Source of the DNA: Rhabdornis inornatus
Lineage: Eukaryota; Chordata; Aves; Passeriformes; Rhabdornithidae
DNA: 64,000 nucleotides
Direction of reading: 5' to 3'
Assembly (NCBI GenBank): GCA_013397075.1
Contig: VWZS01007432.1
Span: 132,310-196,309, forward strand
Position numbers and translations under genes: made by a program. This document shows positions 36,329-48,800 of the stretch, piece by piece. Each line of letters starts with the position of its first letter. The stretch's first letter is position 1. The notes under the pieces were generated by a model. The model was not told where the DNA came from and ran no database searches. It saw nothing but the letters and a program-made list of their open reading frames with translations.

Positions 36329-39300
36329 GTCAGTGCTTGTTGGCAAGATCGTGGCACACATTAAACCCCCCATTTTGGGAAATGTTTACATAAACAGTCC
36401 TTCACTTGAAGAAGAAATAGAGGGAGTGGAAGGAGGATCCGTAAATTTTTTTGAGCAGGGAAGCAGAGGCACATTTTAACTGTTGCCCCATAAAAAGGAA
36501 ATTGATAATCTGTATTTTTTTAGACTATTACACTAGGAACACATTGAAATCTTAGAAATTTTAGATCTCTGTTACAAAGCTTGTAGGCACTAAAACATTA
36601 GGAGAATAATTCTTCAGTATTCATCCCCATCTACTGTAGAGAACAACCAGTGACAGTGATTCCAAGAGCATTCTCTTCATGGAGTATGGCATCAGACTAG
36701 GACATGGTGAGAGGGAGAGTGGAGGGGACACACAGTTTGTCCTTCTCTGAAATACAAGAATATTCATTTCCTTGGAGAAAGCACTCTCTTATTCCATGTT
36801 AACACCATGCAAACCAGGTAACGCTAAAGTTATAGCAATAAATAACAGCAGTTATTGAGCTGGCCACCCCTTTTCTCTAGCCTGGTAAACTAAGGCTCAG
36901 AGTAAAAATAAACAAAATCATTGTTTGTCCTAAGCCTTGTACTTTCTCTGAATCACACTGCACTGGTACTCTACAGGAGTGTATTTTAGAAGGAGACATG
37001 AATTACATGTCTGTGGTGCCTAAATTTTCAAAACTCTCCAGACTGGAAATGGGTTTATATATGGTTTTGGAGGATGAAAGTGAGGTACCAAAAAAGTGAG
37101 TTACTAAAAAAAAGTCAATATAAATTTTGATAATATTTTGAATTATGAGCAAAAATATAATCTTCACAACCTGACAGTGACATAAGTAACTTCCAGCAGC
37201 AATCCTGGGAAGAATCAAATTCTGTCTTAAATAAAGCGAGGCGAGAAAAATTGCATGCATTTCAGCAAGGTTGTTCCTATTTCGACAACAAACTTTTTCT
37301 CAGATCCCCCCATATGTGACTGGATACTTACAGAGATAATAAATGGTAACTTGAAATCTCCTTTTTATAATCATATATAGTCAAACAAAATTTGTAACAA
37401 TCTTAACTAAAACAGAGACACTAGAGGACATTTCGAAGGGCTTTAAATCAGTTATTTCATGAGATATAGAAGTAGGACTCATATGGCTGTTCTAGTCCAG
37501 ATATAAAATAAGACTATAAGTTCTCTTTTGACTGTATTCTCAATTAGTTTATATGATAATGAGAGAACCACAGGATCTGGTCTCTCTTCCCACAGGATCT
37601 GGGCAAATATAATGAAATTCTGATGTTAAATAACATCATAACATACTAAATGCAGTGGTCATTCTACTAAGAAGCCCATCTTTGTTCTTTATGGGTTCCA
37701 GCCTCCTGCAATCTAGCAGTGTTCTACCATGGAGCCATTCATGAGAACAGGAACTGCCTGCACATGTCTTGCCCAGCTTTGGAAAGCTGCATTCTAAAGG
37801 CTGGAGTTGATGTCATTTTGTACAACATCACAACAGGTAATTAAGCATTTCATTTATAAAGGCTGAAAACAGCAGTTTTAGGAAATGTTAAAATTATACC
37901 AGATCAGCTGCTGTGCTAAACGATCTCCTGAAGTAACACACAACCCTAAAAAAGATGAAGACTTACTTCCTTTTTCATTAATACACCTACTTCTGAAAAT
38001 ACTTCCCCCCTTTCTTCCACTCAGTGAGAAAGGAGCTTGAAGATACACCCTGCTCTCAAGATTCATGCTCTGAGTACTGTGCTTGGCCAAAATACCCTCC
38101 CAGCTCTGAAAGACTGAGAGAGGAGGCTGCCACTGCTCCACATCCCCAGACCCAACCAGTAACAAGGCTGAACATTTATTTTCATTAGGGACATGCACCA
38201 TGAGCACACAGGTGTTGAGAAGGATAAGGATTGGACAGGAAGGTCTCACAGAAATGTATGTGTAACAGAAAGATTTTTGAATGTAGAATCTAAAGAAGGA
38301 ATAGAAATGATAGCAAGTTTTGATATTGAAAAAAAGAATTGCTGAGCCAGTCTTACTGGGTAACTAGAAGGCAAAGAGCAAGTGAGTTGAAAGAGGACTT
38401 TATGACTTAAAGCAAAGGATAAACTCACTTCAAATAAAAGATGTTTCTACCTAACAAAAGGATTTTCACAGACAAACAAGAAAGCTGATGTTGCAAGTAG
38501 AGAAAAGATCTCAGAACTTTCCACTGCAAGAAAACTGAAGAACAACTTCTAGCTTAAACTGTAACATACTAACCTTTTGTGATTGGGAAATAGTAACATG
38601 AATATAGTAATGTTAGTAGTTTGGATAGGCTATAAGTAATAGTAAAAGTATTGATTAATTGTGGTGTTTTAAGATGCTCTGTAATGAAAAGTATATAATG
38701 CATTGTAACCATAACTAGAGAGGCTTCATACGAACCTACAGCTGTGGCTGAAAAGGCTGCAGGCTGGGCTCTTGTCACCCACGACCCGTGAATTGCTGTA
38801 TCATTTAAATATAATAAACAGCATTTTAAAGAACCACCTGGAGCCCCACATCCCTCATTTTTAGCTTTTACACAGTCAAACACATAAAGCAAACACACCA
38901 ACACATTTAGCACCAACAGCCTCATCCTGCTTTCTGTGTTAGTGAAAATATATAAATATGCGCAATGCAAAGTCCCCCAGCAGCTGGGCTGAGATGCTCT
39001 CAGTCTGCCCAGTCTGGACCTCAGGGTGCTCAGTCTGGACCCCAGTGTCAACAGGGATGCTTGAGCCCCAGAGTGCAGCCTCCCTCCAGTTGCTGCTGCA
39101 GACTGTTATCAGGAGCTTTCCTGGATTTCCCTACCCTCAGTAGCCTAGATCCCACCCTTTCCTCACCTTTGGTTCCTTCCCTAAGTATCCCATACTGTGC
39201 AATCCCAAAATGCACATCCCTTGCATCTCTTAAGGTGTCCCATAACCCAAGGCAGTGACACCTCCAATCCAAAAGGGCAGTATTTGGGCTCCCTGCTCTT

Positions 39301-40055
39301 CCCCTGTCTCCATGGATGCTTTTTGTGGGTGTGCTCTGCATGAGCTTTTATCAATTAACTAACATTATCCTAATTTAATAGGGATTGATCCAGATCTTCT
39401 CATTTTTGAGAAACTGAAATTCCAAGAGCCAAATGCTCACTCCTCAGTGAGTAAATCTGAGAGGCAGCACAGCACAAAGACCCCTGAGTGGGGAAGATGC
39501 CAACATCACAATGCCACCACGTCAGGTTCTCCTCTGCTCCGAGCTGCACCTGCTGCCACGAGCCATGGCTTACCAGCAAACACTCCCACCCCTAGCTGGA
39601 GTCTGACAGTGCAGAGAACTGAAGGTACTGCCTATTCCAGAGCAGAAACTTCCCCAGCAGACATTGCTTTTGCTGCGAGGACAAGCAGCAGGCAGGTCAC
39701 CAGCTCAGACAAGATTGCACACTCAGCTTTGAGCCCCAAGCCTGCTGAGGAGTTACCCCACGTGCCCACCCCTCCTCGCCTGGACAGCAGCAAGCAACAC
39801 CTCAATGAAACCAAAGGCTCCGGTGGGAGGAATTCCACGTTGGATAATGAGGCAGCTGCCTGGGAAGCTGCAGCTTTGGGGGTCTGGCTGATTCCTGTTG
39901 TCCTCTGCTCCTCTCTCCTCTGCCTGTGCTGTTGCACTGCTGCCCTCACAGCTGGACGCTGCAGCTACAGGAGGGGTCACTATAAACCCGTAAGGACAAG
40001 AACAACCATGTCCAGACAACATATAAAATATGCTCCTGTCAGAGGTAATCTGTGA
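36100..40055 (+). CDS. MANSC4: MANSC4, MANSC-domain single-pass membrane protein (3 coding exons)
   Basis: Exons 36100-36328, 37702-37836 and 39382-40055 join in frame to 345 aa; human MANSC4 is about 340 aa. Seen: a signal peptide (residues 1-22, MALLVAVAQVLLLLGL), a Cys-rich MANSC domain (about 25-122, with CSRTCC and NCLHMSCPALESC), a Ser/Thr/Pro-rich stalk with N-glycosylation sequons (NITT, NATT, NETK, NSTL), one transmembrane helix (about 287-310, VWLIPVVLCSSLLCLCCC) and a basic cytosolic tail of about 35 residues. Known: MANSC domains occur in extracellular or membrane proteins such as HAI-1 and LRP11; the role of MANSC4 is not established. The start has a strong Kozak context (GCCATGG). 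The frame is open upstream of it, but an acceptor at 35945 suggests that stretch is 5' UTR. The gene faces MRPS35 tail to tail, as in mammals. Confidence 0.92.
37702..37836 (+). CDS. MANSC4: MANSC4 coding exon 2
   Basis: 135 nt. The acceptor reads TTCCAG|CCTCC and the donor ACAACAG|GTAATT. It encodes the second half of the MANSC domain (CNLAVFYHGAIHENRNC onward) and ends at YNITT. Confidence 0.9.
38245..38890 (+). mobile_element. probable solo LTR (ERVL-like)
   Basis: Lies in MANSC4 intron 2. A TATA box (TATATAA, 38692-38698) is followed 115 nt later by AATAAA (38813-38818), the spacing of an LTR promoter and R region. The surrounding sequence resembles songbird ERVL LTRs as recalled. There are no internal viral genes, and no clear target-site duplication was seen, so the ends are approximate. 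Confidence 0.5.
39382..40055 (+). CDS. MANSC4: MANSC4 coding exon 3 (terminal)
   Basis: 674 nt. The acceptor reads TTAATAG|GGATTG, which gives TTGIDPDLLIF in frame. Encodes the stalk, transmembrane helix and tail, ending NL-TGA. Confidence 0.9.
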
Positions 40056-40409
40056 AACACCACCCTGGCTCTGGAACAAACAGGATTTTAAAAATGCACC
40101 CCATACACCAGCTTACTTCTCTCACAGAACCAGTGATAACTTAGTTCAGAATATTTTAGTTATTATTTAATTCTTAGCAAATGAAGCACAACTCCCTGTC
40201 TTTTTAGGTAGGAAGCACCCACTCACAGCTCCCACTGTTTGAGGCATTTTGGTTCATAATCTGTGATTAATGCCTGACAAACACTGTAACACTTTCACCC
40301 AGGTTCAGTGCAGCTGCAGTGTTGGCATGTCTGTGTGGCAGAGAATTATTTAACTGGATGAGAAATCCTGCTATAATTATCTTTGTGCTTGTCTATTTGC
40401 TACCAAATG

Positions 40410-40415
40410 AATAAA
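40410..40415 (+). terminator. candidate polyadenylation signal for MANSC4
   Basis: AATAAA 355 nt after the MANSC4 stop codon, in AT-rich sequence, before the convergent MRPS35 3' end. Confidence 0.45.
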
Positions 40416-43400
40416 CATCCCATGTAATGCAGGAATACACAAGTAATTAATGAAATGGTCTTTTCGTTTGAAATTGCCAAAATGATCATGTTTTCTGCCA
40501 AAGAAAGGCTAAACCTAAACTCAACAAAAATACTTGGTAAAGAACTAGGTCTGTTCTTTTTGATGCCTTTCTTCAAGCTGAATATAGCCATTAAAATTCT
40601 GCTTGTGTTCACTTTATAGTCTCGAGTGCTGCCAAGAAGGCAATTCAAACTTCAAGACTTTGCAGCATTACCTTCCAAATATAATTTCTCCAGAAAATCT
40701 GGGAATATACTAAAATTATTATTGCTACATAATTGCATGTAGTTTTTTGGATACAGAATTCACATGCAGGTAGCTTCATCTAATTTAGATTAGAAAAATG
40801 ACCTCTCTTGACCTAACGATTACCCCACAGTTTCAGATGGAAAATGTGTTTCAGTTTTCTTAGCCTAGGGTTTTGCTGAGTATTCTGTTATCTTCAATTA
40901 CAGAGGCATACACAGTTCATGTTAGAATTAGTTGTTTAATACTTGGGATTTTTATTGGAATACCAACTTATTTTTTGTTTTTGAAGACAGGACAGTGCAC
41001 AAGGTCTCCTCCCTGTTTCAAAAAGTAAGATTTGCAGTTTAAGGCAGCAATATGGTAAAACAATGCCCCTCACTTATATGAATGTATAATACTGCAAAGA
41101 ATGCATTTTTTATTTAACTAATGATTTAATCATGCATCAAGGATAGGGGAAGATGCTTAAATCCATAATGTATATATTTATGATTTATTGCTGAGCTTGC
41201 CTGTCTAAGGAACTTAACTCTTTCAGTATTAGTGTGTAAACAATCTGTGAATGTGGGCCATCACCTTTCTCCTCTGTACCATTAAGATATTACTGTTCTC
41301 AGATAAATATGACAGAGTTCAGCTGAAAACTGACAGGTTCTATCATATTGCAATCCCTTCGATGTTGTGGTGCGTTTGTTTTTTCCTTACATTGCTTTTG
41401 TTTTTCCCTGTTTCTAATGGTTCGTTCCTGTGTTGTACCCTCCCTGTTGGTTTGTTCCAAGTTGCCCTCCTTCCTGCCCAAGCCCTGCCCCTCTTCCCTA
41501 AGCCCCTCCCACTTTTTGGGATCCTTCCCTGTCTGTCACCTCAGTCCCAACCCAACCAGTTGTCAATCTCCCCTGGCCACACCTGTTGTTCCAGAATGTT
41601 CTCTGTCAGTTGTCAGTTCTGTGTTACATGATTGGATCCCACCAGTTAAACCCCGCCTATGTCTTCCCTCATTGGTTTATTTTATCTGGAACCCCACCCC
41701 ATGTCACTCCCCTGAACTCCCCTGATTGGTTTGTCGGTTGTACCCTCCCTTGGGGGAGCAGTCCTGTGTTTGGTGCCTTTCTTGGTATGCGTTTCCTGGG
41801 TGTGGTTGTTCCGCTGTCCGTTCTTCCAATAAACCCTTGGAACCCAGAAAGGATCCTCTCGGCTCTTCACTTCTTCCCGATGCTGACAACCGCTACCAAG
41901 GCTCGGTGCCTTACCCTCATCTGAGTCTCTGAGAAGCTCTGGGAGAGGGCCACTCTTGGCGCTTCCCCCGCCTCGCCAGCTAGCCGGGTGGACAGAGCGT
42001 GACTGGACTGAGGCGGGCGGTGTCACTCCTTACCTGAGACTTGCAGCAGTTTCACGTCTCCAATTCCTTAAGAGTCTATTCTTCCAGTTCAGGCTGAGCT
42101 GTGCCCTGAGTGTCCCACAGAACATCTGCTGACAGCAAAATGAGTAGTACCTCCAGCTTTTCTAACTCCTCTGTGCTATCATTGACCTTGTAGAGCAGCT
42201 TGAGTCAAGGAAAAAAAGAAATCTTATGGGTGGATACAGCTCTAAGATTTTTTTTTAAATAGACTAAGTCATAGACAGTTAAACACTTGCCTTCAAAAAG
42301 GAGGGTTTTCACCTCCCTTCACTCTTAGAAAAGTAACTCCTTGCCTGCAGTAAGCCACAGCCATTCCTGGTTCCATTTTTTTTGATTTCCAGATTAGTGA
42401 GCATAGAGTGCACTTCAGAGCACCCTGATGCTCTGTGGAGTCTTACCCTCAATATGATGTTCTGGAGAACAATCATATCATGCAACTAGGACCTCAGTTC
42501 TCAGCAGAAAAAGATACAGGAGACAAAATGAAAATTTCTATCTGTCCCACAGGCAAATGCTTCTGGGACATCAGAAAATGATTGAAGCAATATTATGTTC
42601 TGAAGAGATCTCTTGTTTTGTTGACAGAGAGAGAGAAAAAAATGGGAGAAAAAGGGTTGTATGAAGCATAATAACAGAGCTATTTTATTACAGACTAAAA
42701 GAGTCACAAGAAAATAAATAAATACATTTTAGGTATGAGGGAAAGCAAGAAATGGGTAGCAAGATTATTTGTCCAGACAGCTCATCCCTTTTTAAGCAAC
42801 TGTCCCTTTATTCCTTCCTTGTGCTTGTAGCAACACTGTGCCTGAAAACAGGGGAACAAAATGTCTTCAGAATGTTTATATGGGGGATAAGAAGAAAGTT
42901 CCCACAGGTGTGCACAGAGGGATGCACACCTCAGTCATTTATATTGTAATGTCCATGACACATTAATAAGTGACCAGTGCTAAAGATGTGTTTATTATTG
43001 TGCTGCAGAGCTCCTTTAACATGTAAGTCTCTTAATCTTTTAACTTCAGTTTTTAAACTTCAGCACAGGATTCCAGAGAGATGGATGATGCAGAAGTATT
43101 ATACAGTAAACTAGAGATGTGCAGTTTACTTCCTAAAAATATGTGCTGTATTTTACATCCTTGAGGTTGGGAAGACTCCCACAGAGGTTAAGATTCCAGT
43201 GTTCCAGGTATTCTGCACAGTCACAGAGAAATACTGTCACCTTCAAACACAAACAGTTTAGAGGGAGAAGCAGAAAAGCAGAGAGGAACAAGAGCTCAAA
43301 ATAGCATCTAAGCTGCCTTTTTTGCTGCCCACTGCATTACACAAGTTCTGTACAGTAACATAGAAACCATCAGTAAAAATCACACGTGTAAGTTTGAGTT

Positions 43401-45466
43401 TTATCCCAACATTGCTCTTGGCCAATAGGGATCATCTGTTTTTGGGAGAGACACCTGGTGCTCAGAAGACAGTCACCTTAAATTCTGCCTGTATTACTTG
43501 AAACATTTATAGGATGCAGGTAAGGATAAGTTTAACATTTGTAGGATAAGTTAGGCTTGAACACTTCAGAGAGAGCTGGGGAAGCCTGTGCATTTTAGGT
43601 TTTCCATCAGTTAGCTGAGAAGCTAATGAAAAAATCAGTTTCCCTTGCTGTGCTGTTCTTTGTACCAGACGTTATTATTGGTGAGGTCAAATTGTTGTTT
43701 CAGCCATGACTTCCAGAGTTCTGCTTAGGTCCATTCTCTGAAAAGCAAAGGAAAACTGGGATGTCCTCTGCTGCAGAGGATTTTCTCAGGTGCTTTAACA
43801 TGTCCTGAGTAGAAAAGGACAGCTCTCTGGAGAAAAGCAAACTTATGGGGCTTGGGGTTTCTTAAGACATTTCAGGGCCTTGCTCCTGTACACACCACTT
43901 GGCTGCCCAGGCTGGCTCCTAGGGCAGCCCTCCTGCAGGCACTGACAAAGCTAATTAAGGAAACAGATTTCTCCTGTGCACATAACTAGAACCAAACTGC
44001 CTCTGGAACAGAGCCAGGCACAACTCCAGGCACCAGCCATACCATTCTCTCCAGTCAAACTGCACTTCCTCAGTTGTTTTGGTTTCACGGCTGTTCAGAG
44101 ATTTGGAATTACACAGATGTCCCTATTTCAAATGGGAATTTTAAACATTACCCTCATTGTCCTTGGATAAAGGAGCAACCTGATAACAGCTGAAACTTTC
44201 CCCATATTAAGCTTCTGCTGAAACTTTACATTAATACACATCCAAAAGGAAGGACTACTGAAGAACCAAGTCAGTCAGTGCAAAATTGGGATTACAGGAC
44301 AAACATTTTCAGTCTTAGCTTCAGCTCTGGCAAATTGTCATAGGAATTAAAATGCTGCATTAAACTCAGTCTCTCACCATGTGAAAACAATCTTGACCTA
44401 AGAAGAATCCTTCCTAAACTGACAGTGTTTTGGCAGTGGGAACAAATCCACTCCTTGGCTGTATGTACACACAGAGCACACACTGAGAAATCCTAGCAGG
44501 GAGTGAGTCCAGCACACAGCGTTGCAGGAATCAATTCCCCTCAGCTTTCAATGTCCTTATTCTTACACTGCTGCTTCTCAACTGCTGGCAGGGCTACATG
44601 GTCAGCTCTCTTATAGGTATGCAGAATCCTTAACTCCCTCAGCCCCTTCTAGGAAATGACTTTCTAAGTTGAAATCTTACTAAGCCAGGAAGGTAGAATA
44701 AAAGCAAGATTTATTTATGTCCTTTCAAGGTTTGATAGGGGTTTTTTTTAATTGTGAGAAGGCGATAAAATTGTGATTCCAGTGTTTTTAATCCATTTAT
44801 TTCAATTAAAAATTACCAAATATCAGATAAACATCCATATAATTCTTTTTCTGTGCTACATAGGATGCTACAAACATTTTTCTTTCCTCGAAAAGCCTGA
44901 GTACATTTAAGAGAGAAGTCAGTGGGCCTGAGGGTAACAAGGCTCAGTCCATTCCTATTTAGTTACAAACCCACCTCACCAACTCTCATCATTCTTCCTG
45001 TCCCAGGAAGATTTCGCAACAACTGCTCTGGGATTTTCACAACCACTGCTGGTTCACCTTCCCACTACCATCCCATTTTCCACCTTATTTTACTCCATTA
45101 TTTTAGACAGGTGCTTTTACATAGGACATTTGTTTGCCCTCACAATAACAACTGAGAACCTTAACTATCCAGAGTGCTTCAACACCTCTCCAACTCAGAT
45201 TACTTAGGCAACATTATCCTCATTTTACACATAGGGAAAAATCTGAATGGCATTTAAAAAACATTTAGAGCTCTTAATTTTCAGACTTTTAATTAATGGA
45301 ACTGGAAGCCTAACTGATTTCATTAGTTTTGACATTGTTGCTGTATGTTAAATGCCCAAAGAAAGTGAGAAATCAGAATGTGATGAAGCAGAGGACTGAA
45401 CCAGGATCTCTCATGCTAACAAAACAGAATAAAGCATTCCAGTTACCAGTATGAATCCAAATATAC
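40416..45466. other. MANSC4/MRPS35 convergent intergenic region
   Basis: Apart from the probable solo LTR at about 41.36-42.06 kb, AT-rich DNA with no supported gene. Confidence 0.7.
41364..42058 (+). mobile_element. probable solo LTR (ERVK/ERV1-like)
   Basis: Starts TGTTGTGG. It carries three inverted CCAAT boxes (ATTGG at about 41633, 41671 and 41724), an AT-rich TTTATTTTATCT and AATAAA (41828-41833), followed by a GC-rich U5-like segment. Base composition contrasts with the AT-rich flanks. No gag, pol or env sequence is present. The 3' end and target duplication are uncertain. Confidence 0.6.
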
Positions 45467-45472
45467 TTTATT
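45467..45472 (-). terminator. polyadenylation signal for MRPS35
   Basis: AATAAA on the minus strand about 155 nt after the MRPS35 stop codon. Confidence 0.55.
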
Positions 45473-45625
45473 CAAAGGACAAGATTCATGGACAGGACTT
45501 AACTCATCTTGAAGTTTCATTTTGTGGTTCAGGTTCTGAATAATTATCCATCCATATCATTAAGAAATATTAACACAGTAGTTGAACATCTCTGTAATGA
45601 GCAGGTGTACCTGCAGACTCTGCTC

Positions 45626-45898
45626 TCATGCTTGTATATTCAGTAGTTTCTTCACAGATTCCTTGTACTGAGACATGTTACTTTCTGTTTCACCTTCATT
45701 TTTAAGCGCAATGACCGAGTTTCTGTAATTCTTAACCACTTCAGATGCCAGCAGCTCCTCCTTAGTGACACTACTGACATTCTCTGAGGCTTTTATTCGA
45801 AGCAATGTGTCCAAGGCATTTTTCTGAGAGTGACTGTTTTCCCAGATATACTCTTCCATGTCTTCCTCAGACTTCTCGCTCTCCCACTTCTCAGTTTT
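45626..45898 (-). CDS. MRPS35: MRPS35 coding exon 8 (terminal)
   Basis: 273 nt ending in TGA. The acceptor is TTTCAG|AAAACTG, after a 7.8-kb intron. Encodes KTEKWESEKSEEDMEEYIW through the conserved YKESVKKLLN end. Confidence 0.96.
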   Translation of the reverse strand, partial: KTEKWESEKSEEDMEEYIWENSHSQKNALDTLLRIKASENVSSVTKEELLASEVVKNYRNSVIALKNEGETESNMSQYKESVKKLLNIQA

Positions 45899-48800
45899 CT
45901 GAAAGAAAATACACAACCTTAAAAACTACTCAAGACTGAAACAAAGCAACAATAATTTGAAGAAACTGATCTCTCATAGTGATTCCCTTTAAAAACTGCA
46001 TTAATGGTGGAAGGTATTTCCTCCTCTAGAGTACAAGCCTTGTAACTCAAGCCTGTATGAGCAGGATGAGCTTCTTCCTCCCACTCATCAGGTTCTTTAT
46101 GTATCTGGCAGATCAATACAACTGGGTGAGTCAGAGTGGGAGGAAAAGCTCATGGACTATACATAATGAATAACTAAAAACCTTGCAAAACTAGTTATTT
46201 TAAAGAGCCCTCAACACTGCAGTTCTGGAAGCAGCCACCCAGCAATTATGTTCATAGCACAGGGCTCTGGTTAGGGTACACTAGCTGGTGAAGAGAAAGT
46301 GAGACAGTGCCTAATGAGTAACCCATAACGTGACTCATGAAGAAAAGCACCACCAACAAATCCATTTCTTGTTCCTGCAAAATAAACCACTCAATAGAAT
46401 CTCTATCCAGAAGGAGTTGATCTTTACCTAAGTGCTGCAAAATTAGACAGGATCACAAGTTGGGCACTGACAGTGCCTGTAAATACAGTTGTTCTGAATC
46501 AATTATGTCTTTCAACATTTCTCCAGCAGAACATCTCTCTCCTTCAAAGAATCTTTATGGAATATTTAAAATGTTGTAACCTGCTATTTTTTATTGTACT
46601 TTGATAAATACAGATGCTTCAGTGATATATTTGCATTTTTATATATTGCAGGCTGTATGTTTATTTGAGTATTTATAATTATTTAATACTTTTTTTATTA
46701 ACCAATATGTCATATCTTTATATTACCTCACCTATGTAAGAATCACAATTTGAAGTATTTTGGGGTTAGTTTTGCTATTCATGTTTTCCTTACAATTTTT
46801 ATAAAATCATGTCTAAATAAAACTTGCGTTTCTCTGGAAATACATTCAGAGAAACCTTATAGTAAAGCCTTTACATCACAGAGATTTTGTCTTTTTTAAA
46901 ATCACTTGCCAAAAAGAGCTCTTCAGTAAAGTTTTAGCTGTGCTATGCAGAACCAAAAAAAACCTCTTGCAAGTCAGGGGAGGAGGGATTTTTTGTTGTT
47001 TGGGGTTATTTTTTTTGTTTTATCTTTTCTGGGAAGGAGGTAAGGTGGGGTGTGTGTGTTGGTATTGCTTTCCATTTGTTTATTTAAAGGTTATTCTTTC
47101 CACTAACCATCAAGGCTGCTGCAGTCAAACCACAGTACTCAATAACCTTTAATTAAGCCCCAAGATTTTTTTTCACCCTGCAGCTCTTGCGTGCTTGGAT
47201 TCCTCTATCTGAATTTAAAACACTTTCCCAACTGCTATGTCGTGCACCTGGTAAATGGCATCTCTTGTCTTTTGAGTCTGAGTCCAAATGTTTAGTCAGA
47301 AGCAGCAATTCACACTGCTCAAAGGTTCATATGACTGACATTAAACCCTGGAGACACAATAAACCACAGCAGTCAAAGGACCTCATTCAGTTTCTAGAGG
47401 GGAAAAACAGGGACAAAAGGACATCCTGTAGCTCTGCACTGCTGAAACATTAATGGAACAAGTGGGCACAGTGAAGTGCTCCTTGTCTGCTTGATAAACC
47501 TTGCAAGCCAGAGTGGAGATTTAGAGTTTTAAATTAACAGCATCATCCTGCTTTACACATCCCTTGTTTACCTGCAGAGTGGCTATCCAACACATTTTTT
47601 CCCCTGAACTCCAACAGAATTTTCAAGCCAAAGCCTCTCTCACAGGGATAGGGTTTCTCAGGAGTAAGGGAATATGGGTATCACTCCTGGTCACTCCCTG
47701 GACCAAACTCATGTCTGAAGTTCAAACAAAAGATCCCTGTGAGGCTTTTAAACATGTCTAAGTCATAGCAGAGACAACAAGGACTAATGACAGTATTACA
47801 TTTATCTCTTCAGGAAAACCCTCTGCACAAAGCAACTCACAATAAAGAGACTAAGATTTCCATACCTCTTGTGAGCAATACAAAGCAAGATTTTACAGCA
47901 ACTGTTGAGTATTTCTTTCTTGGAATCCTTCCCAGCAGAAAGATGTTGTCAACATGGATTTTAAAACAAAATCTGACTGCGTGTTGGGAGGTGAGGTTGA
48001 TGGCAGGAAGGGATTTGACAGTAGGGGGAGATTTCCAAATACATTAGTTTTTGCAAACTAACTATATCCATTGAAACTTAAGATACCTTTTCAACAGAAT
48101 TTACTGCAAAGAAAAGTGACTATAGAATTATACAGGCAGTTGGAAACATACTCTAGGTGGACAAGCACCATGAACTCTGAACAGTGGAAATACTACATGT
48201 GTTGCAATCTCAGTTTAAAGTGTTATGAATAAAACTAATAAGGACAATTAAATAAAGTAAAAAAATTAGGTCTTTATCACTCAAATTTTATTAGCTGAAT
48301 TATTTTAATCCCCTGCAGATTTAACATGTTAGTGAACACTGCAGTCTTAAAAATTAGAATAAAACTGTGAGAAATGGAATCCAAGTGTGATACTGTGTAA
48401 CGTTTTCCTAGAATCCCCACTTTGCGAACCAGGTTAAAAATAAGAATTCACTAAAAATTATTTCCTCATTCTATCACACATAAGAGAGAATCTCAGTATT
48501 ATCCATCTTGGCTAAAGATTAACTCAGCTGATACTTTCAACTTTTTCCTCTTAAAAAACTTACAGTAAGAATCAAAAAAACCCAAATCAAAACCCCAGAA
48601 AACAATTTTCCATATAAGGTCAAAGATCTATGAGTAAAGAGGCATAAAAAGGCTATTTTTTCACTTCCTAATGCAAATATAAAGAATTATTTTTTCAAAG
48701 CTGTAAACATAATAAGGATTTGTTTTTAAGCAAATCTTTCCTGCTACAGTTTAAGCCAGTATTTTGGGAGATTTACAAGCCTCTACAGTGCTTAATCTGA

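Larger units (their letters stand above)
36329..39381 (+). other. MANSC4: MANSC4 introns 1 and 2 (with exon 2 at 37702-37836)
   Basis: Intron 1 is 1.4 kb and intron 2 is 1.5 kb. Intron 2 contains the LTR-like element; otherwise nothing recognised. Confidence 0.85.

Noticed and set aside
38569..39051. 160-codon minus-strand ORF
   Set aside because: Runs through the LTR-like element in antisense; no recognisable domain.
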